Source of the DNA: Cytophaga sp. FL35
GTDB taxonomy: Bacteria; Bacteroidota; Bacteroidia; Flavobacteriales; Flavobacteriaceae
NCBI RefSeq assembly: GCF_014349235.1
Contig: NZ_JACSOH010000030.1
Coordinates: 1 to 51,510, forward strand
Direction of reading: 5' to 3'
DNA: 51,510 nt
Part shown: positions 35,970 through 45,302 of the stretch, piece by piece
Numbering within the stretch: position 1 is the first letter of the stretch
Layout: each line of letters starts with the position of its first letter
The notes under the pieces: generated by a model
Told to the model about the DNA's origin: nothing
The model's input: the letters and a program-made list of their open reading frames with translations, nothing else
The model's database searches: none
Program-made: the position numbers and the translations under genes

Positions 35970-36851
35970 ATGGACATTACAAAGGACCACAAAATAGAAT
36001 CTTATACCTTAAATGATGGCAAGACCATTCCCTACATGGGCTTTGGAACGTACCAAGCCACAGAGGAAGAAGGAATTGAGAGCGTTAAATTTGCGTTACA
36101 AAACGGATACAGACTATTGGATACGGCCGCTAGGTATGAAAATGAAGAGGCGGTGGGGAAAGGAATAATTCAAAGTGGAATACCTCGAGAAGAAATTATG
36201 GTAACCACAAAGGTTTGGAGAGATCGCTTGGGGTATGACGAAACTAAAAAGGCGTTCTTTGAATCTTTGGAAAGGCTCCAGTTAGATTATATTGACCTCT
36301 ATCTTATTCACTGGCCGGCAAACGAGAAGAACTTTGGAGCTGATTGGCAGAAAATCAACTCGGAGACCTGGAGAGCCATGGAAGATTTACAGATGGAAGG
36401 AAAAATTAAATCGTTGGGGTTGAGTAATTTTTGGCCGGAGCATTTGGAACCATTATTACAAACGGCAAGAATAAAGCCTGCGGTCAACCAAATAGAATTT
36501 CATCCGGGATATTGGCAACCGGGGGTATTTGCCTACTGTAAAGAACGTGATGTTAGGGTAGAAGCTTGGTCGCCCTTTGCGAAAGGTGCCGTCTTTAAAA
36601 ACGGTATAATGAAGGAAATAGCCAAAAAATACAACAAGACCGTAGCACAAATTACCTTACAGTGGATTGTGCAGCATGGTGCGGTGCCCATCCCCAAGTC
36701 AACTACCAAGGAAAGGGTTTTGGAGAATATTGATATTTACAACTTTGAACTTACCGGGGAAGACTTACATACCATTAGTCAACTTCCTAAAATGGGCTTT
36801 AGCGGAGAACTTCCAAATGAATGGCCGGATATTATAGGTAAACAAGCGTAA
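35970..36851 (+). CDS. Aldo/keto reductase
   Basis: This 293-residue NADPH-dependent reductase has the (beta/alpha)8 fold. The catalytic tetrad is visible as Asp51, Tyr56, Lys81 and His114 (LLDTAARY, TTKVW, YLIHWP). The coenzyme loop is IPKSTTKERVLEN. The family reduces aldehydes or keto sugars; the real substrate is unknown. A terminator follows at 36859-36894, so the DoxX gene behind it probably has its own promoter or depends on read-through. Confidence 0.93.
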   Translation: MDITKDHKIESYTLNDGKTIPYMGFGTYQATEEEGIESVKFALQNGYRLLDTAARYENEEAVGKGIIQSGIPREEIMVTTKVWRDRLGYDETKKAFFESLERLQLDYIDLYLIHWPANEKNFGADWQKINSETWRAMEDLQMEGKIKSLGLSNFWPEHLEPLLQTARIKPAVNQIEFHPGYWQPGVFAYCKERDVRVEAWSPFAKGAVFKNGIMKEIAKKYNKTVAQITLQWIVQHGAVPIPKSTTKERVLENIDIYNFELTGEDLHTISQLPKMGFSGELPNEWPDIIGKQA

Positions 36852-36858
36852 AAGAATG

Positions 36859-36894
36859 AGGGCAACATAATTAAAATGTTGCCCTTTAACTTTT
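36859..36894 (+). terminator. Terminator after the aldo/keto reductase gene
   Basis: There is a 10-bp perfect stem (36859-36868 with 36876-36885), a 7-nt loop and a tail TTAACTTTT. The T-run is imperfect, so partial read-through into the DoxX gene is possible. Confidence 0.7.
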
Positions 36895-36905
36895 AAAATT
36901 GAACA

Positions 36906-37286
36906 ATGAAGAAAACTACCCTGTTTTATCTACTAAGGTTACCGCTGGCGGTAAGCATGTTCGGTCATGGCGCAGTACGACTGCCAAAACTTGACGGTTT
37001 TAGTACGTGGATGGTGGAAACTATGACGGAATCTGCAATTCCTACCTTCTTAATAATACCTTTCAGTTATGCCTTGCCCATCGTAGAATTTGGCATTGGG
37101 TTACTTATGTTGCTATCCATTCAAGTGAAGTACGCACTTGTGGCAGGTCTTATGGTGATGTCCTTGTTAATTTTGGGAAGCTGCTCTATAGAAAATTGGG
37201 GTGCAGTAGGGGCGCAGTTGGTGCATGCTGTTTATTTTGGTCTTTTACTTTTTGCTCAGGATTATAGTAATATTCCCAAAAAGTAA
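36906..37286 (+). CDS. DoxX-like membrane protein
   Basis: This is a 126-residue protein with four hydrophobic segments (about residues 5-20, 45-65, 70-90 and 98-115) and the pattern LRLPLAVSMFGHGAVRL at the start, typical of DoxX-type quinone-linked or sulfur-related membrane proteins. The ATG lies 11 bp past the terminator of the aldo/keto reductase gene. It converges on the receiver gene with a gap of 10 bp. No specific function can be given. Confidence 0.8.
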   Translation: MKKTTLFYLLRLPLAVSMFGHGAVRLPKLDGFSTWMVETMTESAIPTFLIIPFSYALPIVEFGIGLLMLLSIQVKYALVAGLMVMSLLILGSCSIENWGAVGAQLVHAVYFGLLLFAQDYSNIPKK

Positions 37287-37296
37287 ATTTACATTA

Positions 37297-37734
37297 TCAA
37301 ACAACATTAATGATGGCAGTACCACCTAGTTTGTTTCTTTTTACGGAATTAAGCGTTCGCTCCAATGCAGAAATTAAATTGTGAAAATTGGAAGGTTTGT
37401 GCAAATAGCGATTGGCACCCATGGCAAACAGATCCTCAATTTTGGTCATGTCCAGAACGGTAGAATAAATTATGACCGGAACTTCGTCAAAACGTTCATT
37501 GTCCCTAATATCCTGTAAACACTCCTCACCGTTCATCATTGGCATAAAAAGGTCCAAAAAAATTAGGTCTGGAAGTTTACTTTCAGAATGTAAATCGGCC
37601 ATAAGGTCAACCCCATTATCGAACATTTTTAACTCAACTTCAGAATCTACCATTTCCAAAGCATCGCAAAAGATTTCTTGATCCTCATGGTCATCATCTA
37701 CCAAGTACACCAATTTTTTATTTTGACTTATCAT
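37297..37734 (-). CDS. Stand-alone response regulator receiver
   Basis: This 145-residue protein is a single receiver domain without an output domain. Acidic pocket residues are D13-D14-D15, the phosphorylation site is Asp61 (FLDLFMP), and Thr in YSTVLD and Lys in LHKPSN complete the site. The ATG at 37734 was chosen because it starts directly before the beta-1 strand; the frame could extend 17 residues upstream, but that part does not fit. It lies left of the polysaccharide locus and converges on the DoxX gene. It may relay phosphate from a hybrid kinase. A similar gene lies on the other side of the locus. Confidence 0.9.
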   Translation of the reverse strand: MISQNKKLVYLVDDDHEDQEIFCDALEMVDSEVELKMFDNGVDLMADLHSESKLPDLIFLDLFMPMMNGEECLQDIRDNERFDEVPVIIYSTVLDMTKIEDLFAMGANRYLHKPSNFHNLISALERTLNSVKRNKLGGTAIINVV

Positions 37735-38075
37735 ATCCTGCCCAAATATTCTTTCTAACAAATCAACTGAAAATTTTAAATACAAAATTAGGGTCTGGCA
37801 TCTCTATGGGGTGCTTTAAAACCATTTCCTTTTAATGCGAATGCATCAAAAACCTTAACATTTTAAGTTTGAATTCAATGGGGATTGGTTTCAAAACATT
37901 AAAAACATAAAAAAAACTTAAAATTTAAAATTCTGTTTAACTAATTGAATATTAGTTTTTTAAGTGGGTTTTGGTTAGTTGGTACCTATATAAATCCATA
38001 TTTCTTGTTGTTTTGTCCATATGCTCTTGAAGGGTCTGCGATAGTTTAGTGCAGTAAACTACTTAACAAACTACT
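37735..38075. promoter_or_regulatory. Regulatory gap before susC
   Basis: This 341-bp, very AT-rich gap lies between the divergent receiver gene and the SusC gene, so it must hold both promoters. A perfect 7-bp inverted repeat, AACTAAT/ATTAGTT, spans 37939-37957 and is followed by a T-run. No perfect TAnnTTTG box and no clear direct repeat of the kind bound by hybrid sensors was found by eye. No gene is seen in it. Confidence 0.5.
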
Positions 38076-41000
38076 ATGATTAGACTAAAACAACTTTTGT
38101 TGGTCATTTGTATGTGTACGGGCACAACGCTTCTCGCACAAGAACAAGTGACAGGTGTTGTCAATGACAATACCAACATGCCCATTCCCGGGGTGAACAT
38201 TATGATTAAGGGTACTTCTAAGGGTACGGCCACAGACTTTGATGGCAATTATGAAATTAGTGTCGAAAATGGAGACGTATTGGTCTTCTCTTATCTTGGT
38301 TTTAAGAATGCCGAAGTAAGTTATAATGGTCAGCAGACCATTGATGTGGTATTGGAAGAAGATGCCGCTAAATTGGATGAAGTGGTGGTCATTGGTTACG
38401 GTACCGTTAAAAAGAGTGATTTAACCGGTTCTGTTGCCACCGTTAGTGCCAAACAGATTGAACAGGCCAACAAGGTAGATGCGGTATCTGCCTTACAGGG
38501 GCAATCTGCCGGTGTGGTTATTCAGCGTGGAGATAATAAGCCAGGGAGTGGAGGATTTAACATCCGTATTAGAGGGGCCAGTACCATAAACCAAAATGAC
38601 AGTAATGGTTTTAATCCTGGTCAAAACCCTTTATTTATTGTTGATGGAATCTTTGTTGATGATATTTCCTTTCTTAACCCGGCGGATATTAGCCGAATGG
38701 ACATTCTTAAAGATGCTTCCGCTACAGCTATTTACGGTTCTAGAGGTAGTAACGGGGTGGTTCTTATTGAAACAAAGAGAGGTAAGAGCGGAAAATTAAA
38801 GGTAGACTATAGCAACTACACGGGCTTTAAACAAGCTTACCACTTGCCCAAAGTTTTTAATACGGAAGGGTATTTGCAAATGGTGAAAGAAGCCGTTGTT
38901 GGAAATGAGTTTTCCCAGCCTGAAGGCGATTTGACCTACCGTTCCAGTGATGTTCAATTAAGTGAATTTTTGGATGCTGAGGAATTACAAAATGTGGCAG
39001 ATGGCGTTGACACGGATTGGATAGACCTTATGTTAAAAAACGGACTTCAAGTAAACCACACTATTGGTTTAAGTGGAGGTACTGAAACCACTAGATACTC
39101 GGCAGGTTTGGCGTATACCAAGGATGAAGGTACTGCGGACGGTGAAGATTTTACTAGATATAATGTGAGGGCCAGCCTAAGCAGTGATTTGGCAGACTGG
39201 GTAAACGTTTCCTTTAGCAATTACATTACAACGGCCATTCAAAATGGAGGTAGTTTTGAGGGTTTCAGGAGTGCGTACAGGTTAAAGCCCATTGGTAGGC
39301 CGTACAATGAGGATGGGACCTTACGTTTTTTCCCAACATCCAAAGAAACACAGATAACCAATCCATTGTTTGAAGCGGATAATATTACACGGGAAGATAA
39401 GTTTCTTCAATACATTGCTGATTTTGCCGTAAGGTTCAAACCTCTTGACGGTCTAACCTTTACCACCAAGTTTTCGCCAAATATTAAGTATAACAGGTAC
39501 GGCGAATACCGCGGGCTATATTCTAAAAGTGTTAGTGCCAATGAATCCAATAGAAGGGCTCAGGTAAATCACGGTAACTACTTTTCATATGCTTGGGATA
39601 ATATTCTTAACTACAACTTTAGCAAGGGTATCCATGCCGTTAATTTTACCGGGGTTGTTTCAAGGTTTTTGGAAAGGTCTGAAGGGTATTATAACCAAGT
39701 AAGGAACTTTACCACAGATGAGTATAGTTTCTACAATATAGGAGCAGGTTTGGATATCAGGGATGTTTCCAGTGATTTTAGTAAGATGACCTTGGAGTCT
39801 TATACTGGTAGATTAAATTATACCCTGGCCGATAAATACCTGTTCACTGTTACAGGTAGATATGATGGAGCTTCCATACTTTCGGAAAAAAATAAATGGG
39901 CATTTTTTCCATCGGCTGCCTTTGCCTGGAAAATCATAGATGAAAACTTTATGAAAAATCTTGGTGCGGTCTCCAATGCCAAACTAAGATTGAGCTACGG
40001 GCAAACTGGTAATAACGGTCAAGGCGGTGGATTAGCGCCACTTAAATCACAGTCTTTATTGGCGGCGAGTGCCACCAACATTGGGGATGCTTCCGTGGCT
40101 ACTTCCTATATTACGGATTTGGCAAATGAGGATCTTACTTGGGAAACTACTACGGAAATTAACGTGGGGGTAGATTTTGGTTTCTTTAATAACAAGATCA
40201 ACGGTTCTGTAGATGTATATGAAAGACAGAACAATGATATCATTTTCTTTACTCCATTACCAACAGTAACCGGATTTTCAGGTACGTTCAATAATGTAGG
40301 AGAATCCAGTAACAAGGGGATTGAGGTAATGTTGAATACGGTAAATGTGGATACAGAGGATTTCCGTTGGTCTACCAACTTCAATTTTGCATCCAATAAA
40401 AATACCTTGGAAAAACTATATCAGAATGATGAAATAGTATTCAATGTTGGGGGCACCAACCTAATCCATAGAGTAGGAGAGCCAGTTGGTTCTGTGTATG
40501 ATTACGAATATGCCGGTATATGGCAAATTGACGAAGCAGCGGAAGCAGCCACTTTTGGACAACGTCCAGGCCAGGTAAAAGTTACCGATGTGAACGGTGA
40601 TGGACAAATTACTCCGGATGAGGACAGAAAGGTAATTGGTCAAGTTGCTCCTAAATGGACTGGTGGTATTACCAGTAATATGGATTATAAAAACTTTGAT
40701 TTCTCTTTCTTGATCAACTTTAGCCAAGGAAATACCTACAGAAGTAATTTCCATAGTAACTACTCTTGGGGATGGCAAGACCAACCACAGAGGACATTTA
40801 ATGGTTATGATGTGAATTATTGGACACCGGATAATCCGATCAATTCATGGTATCAACCAGGTAATCCTGGTCCTTACGGGCATGTAGCGCATTACAAGGA
40901 TGTATCCTACGCCAAGGTTGGGTTTATCACTTTAGGATATTCCTTAGGTAATAACATATTGGAGAAACTTAACGTAAGTAACCTAAGGTTATATACTACC

Positions 41001-41123
41001 GTTCAAAATCCGTTCATTTTTACAGATTACGATGGTTGGGATCCTGAAAATGCAGGAAGAAATCAGTGGGGAGCCGCATACATGTCCAGAACTTTTATGG
41101 CCGGTCTTAACCTAAGCTTCTAA
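38076..41123 (+). CDS. SusC/RagA family TonB-linked outer membrane protein
   Basis: This 1015-residue importer of oligosaccharides spans the outer membrane. It has a signal peptide (cleavage after TTLLAQ, near residue 22), a carboxypeptidase-regulatory-like domain (about 25-100), a TonB box region (LDEVVVIGYGTVKKSDLTGS), a plug (about 120-240, with ATAIYGSRGSNGVVLIETK) and a 22-strand barrel ending in aromatic Phe. The SusD partner starts 29 bp downstream, the usual pair. It is the first gene of the polysaccharide locus. The substrate is not visible from sequence. Confidence 0.97.
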   Translation: MIRLKQLLLVICMCTGTTLLAQEQVTGVVNDNTNMPIPGVNIMIKGTSKGTATDFDGNYEISVENGDVLVFSYLGFKNAEVSYNGQQTIDVVLEEDAAKLDEVVVIGYGTVKKSDLTGSVATVSAKQIEQANKVDAVSALQGQSAGVVIQRGDNKPGSGGFNIRIRGASTINQNDSNGFNPGQNPLFIVDGIFVDDISFLNPADISRMDILKDASATAIYGSRGSNGVVLIETKRGKSGKLKVDYSNYTGFKQAYHLPKVFNTEGYLQMVKEAVVGNEFSQPEGDLTYRSSDVQLSEFLDAEELQNVADGVDTDWIDLMLKNGLQVNHTIGLSGGTETTRYSAGLAYTKDEGTADGEDFTRYNVRASLSSDLADWVNVSFSNYITTAIQNGGSFEGFRSAYRLKPIGRPYNEDGTLRFFPTSKETQITNPLFEADNITREDKFLQYIADFAVRFKPLDGLTFTTKFSPNIKYNRYGEYRGLYSKSVSANESNRRAQVNHGNYFSYAWDNILNYNFSKGIHAVNFTGVVSRFLERSEGYYNQVRNFTTDEYSFYNIGAGLDIRDVSSDFSKMTLESYTGRLNYTLADKYLFTVTGRYDGASILSEKNKWAFFPSAAFAWKIIDENFMKNLGAVSNAKLRLSYGQTGNNGQGGGLAPLKSQSLLAASATNIGDASVATSYITDLANEDLTWETTTEINVGVDFGFFNNKINGSVDVYERQNNDIIFFTPLPTVTGFSGTFNNVGESSNKGIEVMLNTVNVDTEDFRWSTNFNFASNKNTLEKLYQNDEIVFNVGGTNLIHRVGEPVGSVYDYEYAGIWQIDEAAEAATFGQRPGQVKVTDVNGDGQITPDEDRKVIGQVAPKWTGGITSNMDYKNFDFSFLINFSQGNTYRSNFHSNYSWGWQDQPQRTFNGYDVNYWTPDNPINSWYQPGNPGPYGHVAHYKDVSYAKVGFITLGYSLGNNILEKLNVSNLRLYTTVQNPFIFTDYDGWDPENAGRNQWGAAYMSRTFMAGLNLSF

Positions 41124-41152
41124 TCAGTTACTAACACATTAAAAAGATTTCA

Positions 41153-42796
41153 ATGAAATATATTAATCGCAAAATAATTGGTGGTTTGTTATTGGCCGGA
41201 GTTTTAGGAGCCAGTTGCGACACCTATTTAGAGGAAGAAAATAATTCCTCTTTAAGTATAGAAACCGTAGAATCAGACCCACAGATTTTTAATCAATTGG
41301 TAGCTTCCGTATACGAGCGGGCAAGGGAAACCAGCACCTATTATACCTCTGACCTTTACTATGCTTTAGAGGATTTGGGAACGGATATCGTTACAAGGGC
41401 TACCGCCATAAACGGTACTAGTGATGTGAATGACTACGTGAACTTTAACTCCTTGAATTGGGCTGTTGGAGTTTTCTGGACCAATCAATATAAAGTAATC
41501 TCCGCTGCCAATGTTGTGGCAGATTTGGAGAACGGTGAAGTTGCAATTCCAGATTTATCGGCGGCCGAATTGGCCAAAGGAGTTGCTGAAGCAAAATTTT
41601 TTAGGGCATGGTCCTATTTTAAATTAGTGGTCAATTACGGGGGGGTGCCATTGGTGTTGAACCAGGTTACTACTTCGGATACGGATTATAGCCGGGCAAG
41701 CGAGGAAGAAGTGTACGCACAGATAATTACTGATTTACAAACGTCATTGGCTGGTGTTGATGAAAATCCAGCTGATTATGGTAGGGTTTCAAAAGATGCG
41801 GTAAGACATCTTTTATCCAAAGTATTATTGACTAGAGGGTATAAATCATTTGGTTCCGATGCTGATTTTACTGAGGCAATCGGTCTTGCCGAAACGGTAA
41901 TGACAAACCATCCATTGGAAGGTTCGTTTGCAGATTTGGTAGCTATAGGTAACCAAAGAAATCAGGAAGTTGTTTTCTCCTATTTATTTGGAGGAAACTC
42001 GGTAAGTCGTGGTTGGGGTAACTCCAGACACATGATGTACCAGTTCCGTTTTTATGATTATCCCGGGTTGATCAGGACCGTTCAGGGACTAAGAAATATG
42101 CCAACACCTTTCTTTTACGGTTTATTTTCTGATGAGGACCAAAGGGCCGAAGCTACTTTTACCCGTGAGATTTATGCGCATGAGGACTATGAAGCTGAGG
42201 TAAACGGTTCTACCGTTACGGTTGCTGCAGGAGAATTGGCAATATTGCTTCCAAAAGAAACTTGGACACAAGAGGAAATAGATGCCGTGCCCTATGCAGT
42301 TATTAACCCCGGAACATATTTCACCAATAATGGTACTACTCCTGTACATTTTCCCATCTTTACTAAGTTTGAAGATCCCGGGGTACCTTTTACGCAGCCA
42401 GATCAATCTTCTCAAGGAGAAAGAGATATGGTTATGATGCGAGGAGGAGAAGCCTACTTGATTGCAGCTGAAGCCTACCTTGAATTAGGAAATGCAGGTC
42501 AAGCGGCGACCTTGCTGAACTCATTGAGAAGCAGAGCCGGAATTACAGAAGAGGTGACTGCCGGTGATGTGGATATCGACTTTATCTTGGATGAAAGGGC
42601 AAGAGAGCTCATAGGTGAGGTCAATCGTTGGGCAGACCTTAAAAGAACAGGTAAGTTGTTGGAGCGTGTAAGGGAGCACAACCCGCATGTTGCCTTGAAC
42701 AATGCATTACAGGAATATCACTTGCTGAGGCCTATTCCTCAGGCAGAAATAGACAATACCGGTGGTAGCATAACGCAAAACCCTAATTACAAGTAA
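41153..42796 (+). CDS. SusD/RagB family nutrient-binding lipoprotein
   Basis: This is a 547-residue surface lipoprotein that forms the lid of the SusC transporter and captures the glycan. The lipobox is VLGASC, with Cys23. The TPR-like helical body and the C-terminal RagB signature (VMMRGGEAYLIAAEAYLE and DERARELIGEVNRWADLKR) are present. It is translated from the same mRNA as susC (29-bp gap). A GC-rich stem-loop lies 51 bp after its stop. Confidence 0.97.
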   Translation: MKYINRKIIGGLLLAGVLGASCDTYLEEENNSSLSIETVESDPQIFNQLVASVYERARETSTYYTSDLYYALEDLGTDIVTRATAINGTSDVNDYVNFNSLNWAVGVFWTNQYKVISAANVVADLENGEVAIPDLSAAELAKGVAEAKFFRAWSYFKLVVNYGGVPLVLNQVTTSDTDYSRASEEEVYAQIITDLQTSLAGVDENPADYGRVSKDAVRHLLSKVLLTRGYKSFGSDADFTEAIGLAETVMTNHPLEGSFADLVAIGNQRNQEVVFSYLFGGNSVSRGWGNSRHMMYQFRFYDYPGLIRTVQGLRNMPTPFFYGLFSDEDQRAEATFTREIYAHEDYEAEVNGSTVTVAAGELAILLPKETWTQEEIDAVPYAVINPGTYFTNNGTTPVHFPIFTKFEDPGVPFTQPDQSSQGERDMVMMRGGEAYLIAAEAYLELGNAGQAATLLNSLRSRAGITEEVTAGDVDIDFILDERARELIGEVNRWADLKRTGKLLERVREHNPHVALNNALQEYHLLRPIPQAEIDNTGGSITQNPNYK

Positions 42797-42846
42797 AATT
42801 TTTGCTTCTGTTAAGTTTAGTTGAGTTAACAGCTGATTGTTTGGTA

Positions 42847-42866
42847 GGGCGGGCTTAGGCCCGCCC
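42847..42866 (+). promoter_or_regulatory. GC-rich stem-loop after susD, likely attenuator or mRNA end
   Basis: There is a perfect 8-bp stem GGGCGGGC/GCCCGCCC with loop TTAG in an otherwise AT-rich gap, without a T-run. It stands between the SusCD genes and the enzyme genes. It may protect or end part of the transcripts so that the transporter is made in excess over the enzymes. Confidence 0.55.
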
Positions 42867-42988
42867 AACTTACATTTACTGTTATGGGTTGACCTGCTAA
42901 GCTTCAATAAATTTTTAAAATTTATGGGTATTTTCTATATATTGACCACTATTATACTCACTTTACCTTCCTTCTTAACTATCTAAAA

Positions 42989-45301
42989 ATGCTTCGCATC
43001 AAAGAGTTATTATTTTTTGTTTCTACCCTTAGCCTTTTACTGTTTGTCTCTTGTGAGAAGAAAGTGGAGGTAAAAAAACCATTGGAAATTAACTATGTGG
43101 ATAAGGTATATCCTTGGTTGGATACGGAGAACTCCAGATGGTTTTTCTTCAGTTCTGCCAGTAGACCTTTTGGGATGGTCAACCTTAGCCCGGATACGGA
43201 GATTGATGGCGCATGGGGAAGTGGTTATCGCTACAAAGTTGACTCTATAAAAGGGTTTAGCCACGTACATGCTTGGCAAATGAGCGGCCTCTCCGTGATG
43301 CCCGTAGTCAATAGGGATTCTATAAATCCATTTACGGATTTCTATTCAAAATTTAGCCATGAATCTGAAAAAGTAACTCCCGGGCATCATTATTTAAAAC
43401 TTGATAGAAATAATATTGAAGTAGAGCTCACTAGTACTAAAAGGGTTGGTTTTCATAAATACAACTTTAGAGCGGAGGATGGAGAAAAAAGAGCCATTCT
43501 ATTTAACCTTCATACCCCATTGGGACCCTGTGATAATTCCGAAGGAGTCCTGGAAATGGACGGTAATATGGCACTCTCCGGTAGTCTGGTCATGGAACCT
43601 ACTTTTAGAAGACCCAAGCCTTTAAAAATGTACTTTAAAGTACTTTTAAATACGGCAATTGCTTCCATTGAACATGATGAAATTACCCAAAATGCTGTAG
43701 TGCATTTAAACAAAACGGAAGATGCTGTTTTAATGAAGGTGGGTATTTCCTATACGTCCAAAGAAAATGCAGCCCTAAACTTGGAAAAAGAAGTTCCACA
43801 TTGGGATTTTGAACAGGTTGTGAAAGAATCCAAAGAGGAGTGGAACAAGATGCTGTCAAGAATTCAAGTAGAAGGGGGGTCTGACCAAGAGCAGCGAAGA
43901 TTTTATACCGATTTGTGGCACGCTTTACAAGGAAGAAGAACAATCAGTGATGTAAATGGGGCCTATCCGGACAATACGGGAGAGAATTTTAGAATTGGTC
44001 AGCTTCCGTTAAATGAAAAAGAAGAACCTCAATTTAACCACTATAACTCAGATAGTTTTTGGGGGGCTCAGTGGACCATCAATACCTTATGGGGATTGGC
44101 CTATCCTGAGATAATGGATGAATTTACCAATTCCTTAATGCAATATTATAGGGATGGTGGCTTGGTACCTAGAGGACCGTCCGGTGGCAACTACACCTAT
44201 GTGATGACCGGCGCTTCCAGTACGCCATTTGTAGTAACCGCCATTCAAAAAAATATCTATAAAGGAGATTTGCAAGAAGCTTTTTCCGCCCTTAAAAAGA
44301 ACCACGAAAAAGGCGGTATCATGGGTAGGGCCGGTTATGAGCATGAAACGGAAATTGGCGGCGGGCTCAGTCATTACTTGGAAAAGGGCTATGTTCCCAA
44401 TCCCCTGCCCGAGGGCAAGTTCGGTATACATTTAGACGGCTCTGGTCAAACATTGGAATATGCCTATCAAGATTACACTTTGGCCCAATTAGCGAAGAAA
44501 TTAGGAAAGGCTTCAGAGGTGGAGGTTTTTATGAACCGGTCCAAAAACTATCAAAATGTCTTTAATGTAGAAGAAGGTTGGATGGGCCCCAGAAATGAAA
44601 AGGGGGAATGGAAAGCAGATTTTGACCCCTATGCTTATGAAAACGGTTTTGTAGAAAGCAATGCCGCACAGGCAACATGGTTTGTGCCCCATGATTTGGA
44701 TGGCTTGGCCAACTTAATGGGTGGAAAGGAAAAAGCAATTGAAAAATTGCAGGAACAGTTCACAAAAGCAGAAGAACTAAACTTTACCTCCGGTAGTTCG
44801 CACGAAAGTGAATTGCATCCGGAATACAGAAGAATCCCCATCAATTTGGGAAATCAACCTTCCATACAAACGCCTTTCGTATTCAATAAGTTGGGCCGGC
44901 CAGACCTAACCCAATACTGGACGCGAAAAGTGGTGGAAAAAGCGTTTAGTGGTTTGGCACCGGATACCGGTTACAATGGCGATGAGGATCAAGGTCTCAT
45001 GGGGAGTTTAAACGTGCTTTACAAAATTGGCCTGTTTCAGATGAACGGGGGCACAGAGGAAAACCCTGAATATCAAATAGGCAGTCCTATTTTCAATAAG
45101 GTGACCATTAAGTTGCATCCAGACTATTATAAAGGGGGAACCTTTGTAATTGATGCTTCCAACAATAGTGGAACAAACGTGTATTCGGATACTCCCGTTT
45201 TCAACGGAACCAGCTTAGCTGATTTTACCATCAAACACGAGGATATTACCAATGGGGGTACTTTGATTATGAATATGAAATCGGAGTCAAAAACCAAATA
45301 A
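42989..45301 (+). CDS. Glycoside hydrolase family 92 (alpha-mannosidase-like)
   Basis: This is a 770-residue calcium-dependent exo-alpha-mannosidase-type lipoprotein (lipobox LFVSC). The N-terminal beta-sandwich contains VYPWLDTENSRWFFFSSASRPFG and IKGFSHVHAWQMSGLSVMPV; the helical domain follows. Candidate catalytic residues are Glu556 (VESNAAQ) as acid and Asp665/Asp667 (NGDEDQG) as base. Their spacing of 109 and 111 residues equals that of the characterised Bacteroides enzyme Bt3990, as I recall it (Glu533, Asp642, Asp644). The conserved NEPS block reads GNQPS. The GH28 gene starts 1 nt after its stop. The exact linkage is unknown. Confidence 0.9.
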   Translation: MLRIKELLFFVSTLSLLLFVSCEKKVEVKKPLEINYVDKVYPWLDTENSRWFFFSSASRPFGMVNLSPDTEIDGAWGSGYRYKVDSIKGFSHVHAWQMSGLSVMPVVNRDSINPFTDFYSKFSHESEKVTPGHHYLKLDRNNIEVELTSTKRVGFHKYNFRAEDGEKRAILFNLHTPLGPCDNSEGVLEMDGNMALSGSLVMEPTFRRPKPLKMYFKVLLNTAIASIEHDEITQNAVVHLNKTEDAVLMKVGISYTSKENAALNLEKEVPHWDFEQVVKESKEEWNKMLSRIQVEGGSDQEQRRFYTDLWHALQGRRTISDVNGAYPDNTGENFRIGQLPLNEKEEPQFNHYNSDSFWGAQWTINTLWGLAYPEIMDEFTNSLMQYYRDGGLVPRGPSGGNYTYVMTGASSTPFVVTAIQKNIYKGDLQEAFSALKKNHEKGGIMGRAGYEHETEIGGGLSHYLEKGYVPNPLPEGKFGIHLDGSGQTLEYAYQDYTLAQLAKKLGKASEVEVFMNRSKNYQNVFNVEEGWMGPRNEKGEWKADFDPYAYENGFVESNAAQATWFVPHDLDGLANLMGGKEKAIEKLQEQFTKAEELNFTSGSSHESELHPEYRRIPINLGNQPSIQTPFVFNKLGRPDLTQYWTRKVVEKAFSGLAPDTGYNGDEDQGLMGSLNVLYKIGLFQMNGGTEENPEYQIGSPIFNKVTIKLHPDYYKGGTFVIDASNNSGTNVYSDTPVFNGTSLADFTIKHEDITNGGTLIMNMKSESKTK

Positions 45302-45302
45302 T

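Noticed and set aside
44849-44863. GH92 block GNQPS in place of GNEPS, first read as loss of the catalytic acid
   Set aside because: The spacing of Glu556 to Asp665 and Asp667 equals that recalled for the characterised enzyme Bt3990, so the acid is most likely Glu556 and is present. The Gln may only affect substrate binding.
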